This document shows positions 1 through 5,346 of a stretch of DNA of 5,346 nucleotides, piece after piece. Location: positions 1-5,346 of the forward strand of contig CAMLFP010000381.1 of assembly GCA_946479335.1 (NCBI GenBank). The letters are read 5' to 3'. Every line of letters begins with the position of its first letter. Position 1 is the stretch's first letter. A model generated the notes under the pieces. It was given only the letters and a program-made list of their open reading frames with translations, had not been told where the DNA came from and did not search any database. The translations under genes and the position numbers were made by a program. The DNA comes from an uncultured Archangium sp. GTDB lineage: Bacteria; Myxococcota; Myxococcia; Myxococcales; Myxococcaceae.

Positions 1-864
1 GATCGCGTGGGCCAGGGAGCGCCGCTGCGTGAGCAGCAGGAAGAGCGCGAACCACCATGACGCCAGCGCCTGCTGCGCGCCGGCGGCCTTCACGGTCGCG
101 AGGCTGGCGGTGACGAGCATGAACAGCACCAACTCCCGCGGCGCCACCTCGCGCGCGCACGCCTCGAGCAACCACACCGTCAGCGCCGCCTGCACGCACG
201 CGAGCGCCACGTCGGCCACCGGGCTCGACAGCTGGCCCGACAGCAACACGTCGAGCAGCGGCGCCAGCAACACGATGGCGGCCACGTCGCGCGGAGCCGG
301 GAACTCACTCGGGTGACGCACCCACCGGGAGATCGCCGCGCAGCCCGGGGCACAGGCCAACGTCATCAACGCCACGTTCGCCACCAGCCACGGCTGCTCG
401 CGCAACGGGCCGACCGCCCACACCGCCACCCACGCGAAGTACGCGTGGTTCGCGCCGAGACAGGGGTGGAGATTCGCGAGACCGGGCACCGCCGCGAAGT
501 CGCGCGCCCAGAGCGTCGCCTGAATGAAATAGAGCCCGTTGTCGCGGGCCTCCGCCGGAGCGAGCGCCGCGAGGCTCGCCAACGCCATCACCGCCATCGA
601 CAGCCCCACTCCGTCGCGCGGCCGGGCGCGCCACACCTCGCGCCAGCCCAGCGTGCTGACCGCCAACATCGCCGGCGCGAACCAGCTCCCGAGTGGAAAG
701 AACAGGTGCGCCAACTGCGCGATGATGAGGAAGGCCGCGAACCCGCACCACCCCAGCGCGACCCACGACGCCGTCAGCCGCGCGACGCGACAGACGAGCG
801 CGCCGACGCCCAGCAGCGCCGCGAGTTGCAGCACCGCCGTGACGAAGATGAGGACGAAGCCCAT
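1..864 (-). CDS. LIC_10190-like polytopic membrane protein, C-terminus beyond the window
   Basis: An uninterrupted minus-strand frame runs from ATG at 864 through the left edge, giving 288 residues with no stop. The protein is very hydrophobic, with roughly eight to ten membrane segments; the first covers about residues 2-24 and the second about 31-57. After the fourth segment comes a loop with D108-N-G-L-Y-F-I-Q, W119, then V126-P-G-L-A-N-L-H133 and N139-H-A-Y-F143. A later S213-S-P-V-A-D218 is followed by a TVKAAG stretch near 258. From memory, this order resembles the LIC_10190 family of GT-C-like membrane proteins, whose substrate is not known. A role in transferring sugars to envelope glycans is inference only. 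The start lies 7 bases after the stop of the 872-1627 gene, which suggests one transcript. No clear Shine-Dalgarno is visible, so translational coupling is possible. I am confident that it is a real membrane protein gene and moderately confident in the family. Confidence 0.75.
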   Translation of the reverse strand, partial: MGFVLIFVTAVLQLAALLGVGALVCRVARLTASWVALGWCGFAAFLIIAQLAHLFFPLGSWFAPAMLAVSTLGWREVWRARPRDGVGLSMAVMALASLAALAPAEARDNGLYFIQATLWARDFAAVPGLANLHPCLGANHAYFAWVAVWAVGPLREQPWLVANVALMTLACAPGCAAISRWVRHPSEFPAPRDVAAIVLLAPLLDVLLSGQLSSPVADVALACVQAALTVWLLEACAREVAPRELVLFMLVTASLATVKAAGAQQALASWWFALFLLLTQRRSLAHAI

Positions 865-871
865 GCGCGCG

Positions 872-1627
872 TCAGAAGTTCGAGCGCGCCACCAGCGTGC
901 CGTCGCGGCGCTTCAGCTCGAGGTCGAGCAGCTTCACCTCGTACTTGAGGCGCGCGAAGTTCGAGTAGAGCCCGCCGCCCTGCTTGCCGGGGCCGCGCAT
1001 CTCGTCGCGCAGCTTCTCGAGGCTGGCGCCGACCTCGGTCAACCGCCGCGTCAGCTCCTCCTGCGTCGCGGAGCGGATGCTCAGCACCTCGTCGACCTCC
1101 AGCTTGCCTTCGAGCTCCTTCTCGAGCTGCTTGAAGGATAGCGGCACGGGCTTCGGCGCAGCGAGCTCGGTGTCGACCAGCGCGATGATGGCCTGCGCGT
1201 CAGCCTCGAAGGTGGCGCCAGGCGGCAGGCGAATCAGCGCCTCCGAGAGCGCGGTGAACAACGGCTGGCGCGGCGCGCGCCCGGGAGGCGCGAAGAGGCC
1301 GTAGAGCCACACGTCGAGGCCATCGCCGCCCGCCTGCTCCAGCGCCTGCCGCAGCGCGGGCCACCACGCGGTCTTCAGCGCCTCGAAGTTGCCCTTCGCG
1401 TCGCGCAGCCCGTCGGTGAGCGCAGCGCGGATCTCGTCGCGGCTCATCACCGCGCGCGCCTGGTACGCGCGCTCGCGGAAGCGGCCCTGGCTGACCTCGG
1501 GCGCGGCGGCGGCCATGGCCTTGGTGAGCCCCGCGAGGTCGCCCGTCAACCGCCCGATGTACGAATCGGTGAGGCGCGCCTGAGTGAGGGGTACCGGCCG
1601 CTTGTCTTTGGGGTCCTTCCCACTCAT
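872..1627 (-). CDS. Hypothetical protein, 251 aa, helical with charged C-terminal half
   Basis: I do not recognise this protein. It has no signal peptide or membrane segment, so it is probably cytoplasmic. The N-terminus is basic and polar (MSGKDPKDKRPVPL). Residues 15-100 look helical, with a conserved-looking aromatic patch at W88-W89. Residues 100-120 (GGDGLDVWLYGLFAPPGR) form a Gly/Pro/aromatic linker. Residues 123-156 are helical again, and about 164-245 are rich in Lys, Glu and Leu with heptad-like spacing, suggesting a coiled coil broken by a Gly-rich turn at 211-220 (RGPGKQGGGL). The start at 1627 is the first in-frame ATG; it lacks a strong ribosome site. It heads a probable two-gene unit with the membrane protein at 1-864. 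A partner or regulator of that membrane protein is possible from position alone. Its coding status rests on length, codon use and tight fit between neighbours. Confidence 0.8.
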   Translation of the reverse strand: MSGKDPKDKRPVPLTQARLTDSYIGRLTGDLAGLTKAMAAAAPEVSQGRFRERAYQARAVMSRDEIRAALTDGLRDAKGNFEALKTAWWPALRQALEQAGGDGLDVWLYGLFAPPGRAPRQPLFTALSEALIRLPPGATFEADAQAIIALVDTELAAPKPVPLSFKQLEKELEGKLEVDEVLSIRSATQEELTRRLTEVGASLEKLRDEMRGPGKQGGGLYSNFARLKYEVKLLDLELKRRDGTLVARSNF

Positions 1628-1661
1628 GCGCTCGCGTCAGTGTGCCATAAGTTCCCGCGCA

Positions 1662-2315
1662 ATGAACCGCATCACCGTCGCCGCGTGTCTCTGCCTGTGT
1701 GCCTGTAGCGCCTCCTCGGTCGGCGGCGGCACGCAGCGCCTCTTCGTGAACGCCAACCTCGACGGCGACGGCAGCACCAGCGGCAGCCGCGTGGTGGTGG
1801 TGGTGCGACGCGCCAACGAGTCGGGCGACCTCCTCGAAGACGCGCAGGTCGTCATTCGCGGGGGCAAGCTCGACCGCACCGTCGTCCCGTGGGACGCGAT
1901 CCACCACGACTACCGCCTCTCGGGCTTCGCGTGGGAGCCCGCGCTCCGCCTCGAGGTGACCCGCGATCGCGACTGGCTCGACGCGACCATCGACGTGCCA
2001 GGCACCACGTTGATCGTCACCCCGCTCAAGGGCACGAACTACGTGAAGGCCAACCGCCAGCCGCTCATCGTGGAGTGGAAGGACGAGCACAACGTCGGCA
2101 TCGCGACCACCACCGTGCACCTCACGACCTCCAGCATCGACCGCACGGTGCCGCCGGGCGCGACCAGCCTCGTGCTCCAGCCTGACGAGCTGGTGGCGAC
2201 CACCGACGAGAAGCTCAGCATCCAGCGGCGCGTGTCACTCGAGCTCTTCGGCGGCGCGCTGAACTCCCGCTTCAGCGCGGGCACCTCGCAAGAAGTCACC
2301 TTCAACATCGAGTGA
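1662..2315 (+). CDS. Putative lipoprotein, 217 aa, beta-rich, unknown function
   Basis: The frame is open from 1584, but I choose ATG 1662 because it gives a proper short secretion signal: M-N-R, a hydrophobic stretch, then lipobox L12-C-A-C15 followed by S16. Cys15 is the likely lipidated residue, and Cys9, Cys11 and Cys13 lie inside the signal. The mature part is rich in Val, Thr and Ser with alternating hydrophobic residues, consistent with beta structure. It perhaps forms two sandwich-like domains, about residues 24-125 and 130-217. V44-V48 is encoded by five GTG codons in a row. I recognise no family; an outer-membrane-attached periplasmic or surface protein is inferred from the lipobox. 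The start is 34 bases from the divergent gene at 872-1627, and the stop is 2 bases from the convergent OmpA-type gene. An earlier ATG at 1626 would add a charged 12-residue extension and bury the signal, so it is less likely. Confidence 0.8.
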   Translation: MNRITVAACLCLCACSASSVGGGTQRLFVNANLDGDGSTSGSRVVVVVRRANESGDLLEDAQVVIRGGKLDRTVVPWDAIHHDYRLSGFAWEPALRLEVTRDRDWLDATIDVPGTTLIVTPLKGTNYVKANRQPLIVEWKDEHNVGIATTTVHLTTSSIDRTVPPGATSLVLQPDELVATTDEKLSIQRRVSLELFGGALNSRFSAGTSQEVTFNIE

Positions 2316-2317
2316 CG

Positions 2318-3112
2318 TCACTTGCCGGCCGGGAGGTTCGCCTTGCGCGCCTCGAGCGGCGGCAGCAGCAGCACCTCGATGCGCCGGTTCGCCGCGCGGC
2401 CTTTGGGCGTGATGTTGCCCGCCACCGGTCGGTACTGGCCGTAGCCCGCCGCTGAGAGCCGCGCCGGCTTCACGCCCGCCTTCTCCGAGAGGAAGCGCAC
2501 CACGTTCACCGCGCGCGCGGCCGAGAGCTCCCAGTTGGTGGCGAACTTCGCCTTCAGGTCGGGCAGCGTGATGGGCGAGTCATCGGTGTGCCCGGAGATC
2601 TGGATCTGCCGATCATCGATGTCCTTCAAGATGGCGCCCAGGCGCGTCAGCACCTCCTCGCCGCGCGGCGAGACCTCGGCCTGCGCGGAGTCGAAGAGCA
2701 CCTTGTCGATGAGGTCGACCTGGATGCGCCCGTCGGTCTGGGTGACCTTCACGTCGCCGCGCTTGATCTCCGCGGCGAGCTTCTCCTCCAGCGACTTCGA
2801 GGTCGCCGTCAGCCGCGCCAGCTCCGCCTCGCGTTGCTCCAGCGTCGAGGCCAGCTCGGTCGTCTTGTGGGTCAGCGCGTCGCGCTCGCCGGTGAGCTGA
2901 TCGACCTCCTTGCGCAGCTCCGCGTTCTTCGCCTCGGTGTCGGTGCGCGCGCGCGTGGCGTCGACCAGCGCGCGCGAGAGATCTTCGCGGTTGAGTTGAT
3001 CGGCCTCGCGCTGCTTCCACAACCACCAGCCCGCCCCCAGCGCGACCACCAACGTCAGCACCCACAAGACCCACGGCAGCCCGCTGCCACTGCGCTTGTT
3101 CTCGTCAGCCAT
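2318..3112 (-). CDS. OmpA/MotB-family protein: membrane anchor, coiled coil, peptidoglycan-binding domain
   Basis: The 264-residue protein has a short polar N-terminus, one membrane segment at about residues 12-33 (rich in Trp, Leu and Val) and no signal cleavage site. A long charged segment at about 34-120 (EREA, LEQREAELARL and similar) is a likely coiled coil, and the OmpA-like domain occupies about 128-250. Domain hallmarks are F140-D-S, G174-H-T-D-D178, N193-W-E-L-S-A-A-R200, G223-Y-G-Q-Y-R-P and N242-R-R-I-E-V. D177 and R200 correspond to the residues that hold diaminopimelate of peptidoglycan in OmpA. The long stretch between GHTDD and NWELSAAR is of the MotB type. The protein should sit in the inner membrane and reach the cell wall. 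The membrane segment lacks the Asp that flagellar stator MotB needs, and no motA is adjacent, so a stator role is unlikely. The gene converges on the lipoprotein gene with a 2-base gap. Confidence 0.9.
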   Translation of the reverse strand: MADENKRSGSGLPWVLWVLTLVVALGAGWWLWKQREADQLNREDLSRALVDATRARTDTEAKNAELRKEVDQLTGERDALTHKTTELASTLEQREAELARLTATSKSLEEKLAAEIKRGDVKVTQTDGRIQVDLIDKVLFDSAQAEVSPRGEEVLTRLGAILKDIDDRQIQISGHTDDSPITLPDLKAKFATNWELSAARAVNVVRFLSEKAGVKPARLSAAGYGQYRPVAGNITPKGRAANRRIEVLLLPPLEARKANLPAGK

Positions 3113-3115
3113 GTG

Positions 3116-3121
3116 CCCTCC
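3116..3121 (-). promoter_or_regulatory. Ribosome binding site of the OmpA-type gene
   Basis: On the minus strand the bases read GGAGGG, followed by CAC and then the ATG at 3112. This is the strongest Shine-Dalgarno match in the window and supports that start, although the spacing of 3-4 bases is shorter than usual. Confidence 0.7.
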
Positions 3122-3220
3122 GGAGATGAAGCGTGAAAGGCCGTACCTTGAGAAATCTCCGCTGCGGCTTCAATGAAGGCTTTCCACGCCAGCCCCGCAC
3201 AAGCCCCCACTTTTCGGGCG

Positions 3221-3253
3221 CGTTCACACAAGCGTCACACAGTTGTAACCACG
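3221..3253 (+). promoter_or_regulatory. PHO-box-like array of three 11-base direct repeats
   Basis: Three head-to-tail 11-base units are visible: CGTTCACACAA (3221), GCGTCACACAG (3232) and TTGTAACCACG (3243). Units one and two share TCACACA exactly 11 bases apart; the third is more degenerate, sharing 5 of 11 bases with the second. PhoB and related OmpR-type regulators bind 11-base-period direct repeats of the CTGTCAT type, and units two and three read G-T-C-A-Y and T-G-T-N-A-Y in the expected register. The array ends 31 bases before the start of the DUF47/PiT operon and points towards it. An exact CTGTCAT half-site also occurs at 3269-3275, but out of phase. Overlapping TTCACA (3223-3228) and TGTAAC (3245-3250) could instead be weak -35 and -10 elements. 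In Sinorhizobium meliloti the equivalent orfA-pit operon is repressed by PhoB, so repression is as plausible as activation. Confidence 0.45.
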
Positions 3254-3284
3254 CCCCGCCCTCGTCATCTGTCATGGCGCGGGC

Positions 3285-3923
3285 ATGAGCGTGATTCAGA
3301 GTGCCATCCGCTTCCTCCTCCCTCGCGAAGACCACTGGTACGACATGCTCGAGGAGCTGGCGAACCTGGGCCGCGAGGCCTCGAAGGCGCTGTCGACCTT
3401 CAAGGACCAACCGGCCTCCAAGGTGCGCGAGTCGGTGCAGGTCATCGAGCACCGCGCCGACGACGTGGTGCGCCGCATGGAAGACGCGCTGGCCCGCACC
3501 TTCGTGACGCCGCTCGACCGCGAAGATCTCCACCGCCTCACCAGCGAGCTCGACGACATCATCGACCTCTGCAACCTCGCGGCGCGCGCCTTCAACCTGT
3601 ACCACCTCGAGAAGCCCACCCCGGCGATGATCGAGCTGATGGGCAAGCTGGAGCGCTGCACCACCATCCTCGCGGAGGAGCTGCCGCACCTGCGCAAGCA
3701 CGAGTACCAGGAGCTGCTGGAAGGCGGCCGCCGCGTGCGCGCCATCGAGAAGGAGGCCGACTCCATCTACCGCCAGGCCATCTCGCAGCTCTTCTCTGAT
3801 TCGCACCCCGACTTCCGCGAGATGCTGCGCCAGAAAGAAGCGCTCGACGACCTCGAGGCCGCCGTCGACTACTGCGACAACGTCGCCGACCTGCTCACCA
3901 ACGTGGCTGTGAAACACGGGTAA
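3285..3923 (+). CDS. DUF47 / PhoU-like accessory protein of the phosphate transporter
   Basis: The 212-residue all-helical protein belongs to the DUF47 (TIGR00153, PhoU-related) family, normally about 200-220 residues and usually encoded beside PiT transporters. The N-terminus with F10-L-L-P-R-E-D16 matches the family pattern and supports ATG 3285. PhoU-type acidic metal-binding motifs recur as E/DxxxD: E55-H-R-A-D59, D90-D-I-I-D94 and E155-K-E-A-D159. An acidic stretch E186-A-L-D-D-L-E and D195-Y-C-D198 lies near the C-terminus. There is no membrane segment, so the protein should be cytoplasmic and act on or with the transporter, probably tuning phosphate uptake. That role is inferred from family and context. 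The stop is 2 bases before the transporter start, so the two are almost certainly co-transcribed and coupled. No good Shine-Dalgarno precedes the start; a five-codon frame overlaps it (see findings). Confidence 0.93.
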   Translation: MSVIQSAIRFLLPREDHWYDMLEELANLGREASKALSTFKDQPASKVRESVQVIEHRADDVVRRMEDALARTFVTPLDREDLHRLTSELDDIIDLCNLAARAFNLYHLEKPTPAMIELMGKLERCTTILAEELPHLRKHEYQELLEGGRRVRAIEKEADSIYRQAISQLFSDSHPDFREMLRQKEALDDLEAAVDYCDNVADLLTNVAVKHG

Positions 3924-3925
3924 CC

Positions 3926-5131
3926 ATGCTCAGCCTGCTGCTGGCGGTCGTCGTGATGGCGATCGTCTTCGACTACATCAACGGCTTCCACGACGCGGCG
4001 AACGCCATCGCTACGGTCGTCAGCACCGGCGTGCTGCCGATCCGCACCGCGGTGTTCCTCGCGGGCTTCCTGAACTTCTTCGGCGCGGTCACCGGCACCG
4101 CGGTCGCCAAGACCATCGCGTCGGGCTTCGCCGACCCCGCCCAGGTCACGCAGGCCGTGGTGCTCGCCGCGCTGCTCGGCGCCAGCATCTGGAACCTCAT
4201 CACCTGGTGGTTCGGCATCCCCTCCTCCAGCTCGCACGCGCTGGTCGGCGGCCTCGCCGGCGCGGTGGTCGCGCACGCCGGCTTCGGCGCCTTCAAGTGG
4301 AGCGCGCTGCTGGAGAAGGTGCTGCTGCCGCTCGTCGCGTCGCCCACCATCGGCTTCATCGTCGCGTTCTTCGTGATGGTCGCGCTCATCTGGATCTGCC
4401 GCGGCCGCTGGAGCCGGCTGGTGCTCTTCACGCTGGGCGCACTGGTGCTGGCGTTCATCGGGTGGGCGCTGTGGAACTCGCCCGCGCTCTCCGCGGCCTT
4501 CGCCGCCAGCTCGCTGGAGACGAAGATCGTGCTCGGCCTGGCCGTCGCGTTCCTGGTCGGCGTGCCGGTGCTGTACGGCGCGCGGCCGACGGTGGTGCAC
4601 ACGCACTCGCGGCGGCTGCAGCTGCTCTCGGCCGCGATGATGGCCTTCAGCCACGGCAGCAACGACGCGCAGAAGTCGATGGGCATCATCACGCTGGCGC
4701 TGGTGGCATTCGTCTCGAAGAGCGCCGAGCACGCGAAGCTGCTCCCGGAGTGGGCGCTGCCGGTGAACGGCGACGTGCCGACCTGGGTCATCCTCGTCTG
4801 CGCGCTGGCCATCGCGCTGGGCACCGCGGCGGGTGGTACGCGCATCATCAAGACGATGGGCACCAAGATCATCCGCATCACGCCGCTGCAGGGCTTCGCG
4901 GCGGAGACGGCGGGCGCGCTCACCATTCTCGGCGCGAGCCACCTCGGCATCCCGGTGTCGACGACGCACGTCATCAACGCGGCGATCATGGGCGTGGGCG
5001 CCAGCAAGCGCATCTCCGCGGTGCGCTGGGGCGTGGCCACCAACATCCTCATCGCGTGGGTGGTGACCCTGCCGTTCTCCGCAGGGCTCTCGTGGCTGGT
5101 GATGCAGTTGCTCGCGCTCTTCGGCGCCTAG
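3926..5131 (+). CDS. pit: Inorganic phosphate transporter, PiT family
   Basis: The 401-residue integral membrane protein imports inorganic phosphate, driven by an H+ or Na+ gradient, as a low-affinity constitutive-type carrier. Both inverted-repeat signatures of the family are intact: N-terminal G20-F-H-D-A-A-N-A-I-A-T30 and central S242-H-G-S-N-D-A-Q-K-S-M-G253. The matching half-helix motifs S100-S-S-S-H-A-L-V-G and P343-V-S-T-T-H-V-I-N351 are also present. D23, N26, N246 and D247 are the expected ion and phosphate ligands. About ten to twelve hydrophobic segments are visible. The loop between the halves (about 220-232) is short, as in bacterial forms, rather than the large loop of eukaryotic homologues. 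The start at 3926 lies 2 bases after the DUF47 stop, with only a weak GGG upstream, so coupling is likely. The stop TAG at 5129-5131 directly abuts the stop of the convergent xanthine dehydrogenase gene. Confidence 0.96.
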   Translation: MLSLLLAVVVMAIVFDYINGFHDAANAIATVVSTGVLPIRTAVFLAGFLNFFGAVTGTAVAKTIASGFADPAQVTQAVVLAALLGASIWNLITWWFGIPSSSSHALVGGLAGAVVAHAGFGAFKWSALLEKVLLPLVASPTIGFIVAFFVMVALIWICRGRWSRLVLFTLGALVLAFIGWALWNSPALSAAFAASSLETKIVLGLAVAFLVGVPVLYGARPTVVHTHSRRLQLLSAAMMAFSHGSNDAQKSMGIITLALVAFVSKSAEHAKLLPEWALPVNGDVPTWVILVCALAIALGTAAGGTRIIKTMGTKIIRITPLQGFAAETAGALTILGASHLGIPVSTTHVINAAIMGVGASKRISAVRWGVATNILIAWVVTLPFSAGLSWLVMQLLALFGA

Positions 5132-5346
5132 CTAGCCGCGCTGCGCTTCGACCGCGAACAGCAGCGCCTCGGGCGTACACGGCATCGGCAGTTTCACCTC
5201 GCGCCCCTTCGGGCCGAAGGCGCTCACCGCGTTGCGCAGCGCCGCGATCGCGCTCAGCGCCAGCATCAACGGCGGCTCACCCACCGCCTTGCTGCCGTGG
5301 ATGACGTCGTGCACAACGTTACTTCTCGAATGACTGAAAGAGGCCG
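5132..5346 (-). CDS. xdhB: Xanthine dehydrogenase molybdopterin-binding subunit, C-terminal 70 residues only
   Basis: A minus-strand frame enters from the right edge and ends at TAG 5134-5132, showing 70 residues. The stretch H-G-S-K-A-V-G-E-P-P-L-M-L-A-L-S is the C-terminal signature of xanthine dehydrogenase/oxidase, in which the Glu of GEPP is the catalytic base (Glu1261 in bovine xanthine oxidase, Glu730 in the Rhodobacter enzyme). The sequence after it, A-L-R-N-A-V-S-A-F and L-P-M-P-C-T-P-E-A-L-L, fits the family end. The enzyme hydroxylates hypoxanthine and xanthine to urate with a molybdenum cofactor. The visible end is typical and untruncated. The SKAVGEPP wording separates it from the CO-dehydrogenase CoxL branch, though a related purine or aldehyde hydroxylase is possible. 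Whether it is a separate subunit or a fused chain cannot be judged here. A GTG at 5314 lies inside the domain and is not the true start. Confidence 0.88.
   Translation of the reverse strand, partial: ASFSHSRSNVVHDVIHGSKAVGEPPLMLALSAIAALRNAVSAFGPKGREVKLPMPCTPEALLFAVEAQRG

Larger units (their letters stand above)
3113..3284. promoter_or_regulatory. Divergent intergenic region between the OmpA-type gene and the phosphate operon
   Basis: These 172 bases separate divergent genes and must hold promoters in both directions. The right half contains the 11-base repeats described separately. The left half (about 3125-3215) should hold the minus-strand promoter; I found no convincing -35/-10 pair there. 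No small gene or strong terminator hairpin is visible. Confidence 0.6.

Noticed and set aside
29..948. Plus-strand open frames at 29-316 and 313-948
   Set aside because: They lie antisense to the membrane protein gene; their translations are low-complexity Arg/Ala/His/Pro-rich sequences typical of the complement of GC-rich coding DNA.
1791..1805. Five tandem GTG units as a phase-variable repeat
   Set aside because: The repeat is in frame and only five units long, so gain or loss changes one Val rather than the reading frame; it is more simply a Val-rich beta strand.
1662..2315. TssJ (type VI secretion lipoprotein) identity for the lipoprotein
   Set aside because: The stretch NANLDGDGSTSGSRVVVVV faintly recalls the start of TssJ, but the rest does not match, the protein is longer, and no other type VI gene is present.
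3134..3184. Possible stem between GAAAGGCC and GGCTTTC in the intergenic region
   Set aside because: The stem needs a bulge and encloses a loop of more than 30 bases with no T run after it, so it is not credible as a terminator or riboswitch.
3869..4969. Long minus-strand open frame of 366 codons across the phosphate transporter
   Set aside because: It is antisense to the unmistakable pit gene, and its translation is an Arg/Asp/Glu/His-rich low-complexity string, so it is a shadow frame.
5132..5314. A separate 60-residue protein starting at GTG 5314
   Set aside because: The frame continues open to the window edge and the sequence is the interior of a xanthine dehydrogenase C-terminal domain, so the GTG is internal.

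Overview
The window is a strongly GC-rich piece of bacterial chromosome with tightly packed genes and pronounced G/C at third codon positions. That base composition, the Cys-rich short lipoprotein, the MotB-like OmpA protein and the lineage-restricted unknown genes fit a myxobacterium or a related delta-type proteobacterium. This assignment is inferred from style and gene content, since no rRNA or marker gene is present. I see no tRNA, rRNA, CRISPR array, insertion sequence or prophage gene.

Left part (1-1627, minus strand): two genes that look co-transcribed, separated by 7 bases. The upstream one (872-1627) encodes a 251-residue soluble protein that I do not recognise, with a charged helical C-terminal half. 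The downstream one runs off the left edge. Its 288 visible residues form a multi-spanning membrane protein with motifs resembling the LIC_10190 family, a group of glycosyltransferase-C-like membrane proteins of unknown substrate.

Middle part (1628-3112): a divergently transcribed, probably lipidated, beta-rich protein (1662-2315, plus) begins only 34 bases from the start of the 872-1627 gene. It converges, with a 2-base gap, on a minus-strand gene (2318-3112) for a membrane-anchored coiled-coil protein ending in an OmpA/MotB peptidoglycan-binding domain. Both are envelope proteins, but nothing shows that they act together.

Right part (3113-5131): a 172-base divergent spacer precedes a two-gene phosphate-uptake operon, made of a DUF47/PhoU-like accessory protein (3285-3923) followed after 2 bases by a PiT-family inorganic phosphate transporter (3926-5131). 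The spacer holds three head-to-tail 11-base units (3221-3253) that look like a PHO box, so control by a PhoB/PhoP-type phosphate regulator is a reasonable hypothesis. The far right edge (5132-5346, minus) carries the last 70 residues of a xanthine dehydrogenase molybdopterin subunit, including the catalytic-glutamate motif. Its stop codon directly abuts that of the transporter.

Most of this is ordinary chromosomal content. The items most worth following up are the PHO-box-like repeats, the unknown protein paired with the LIC_10190-like membrane protein, and the very short divergent and convergent gene junctions.
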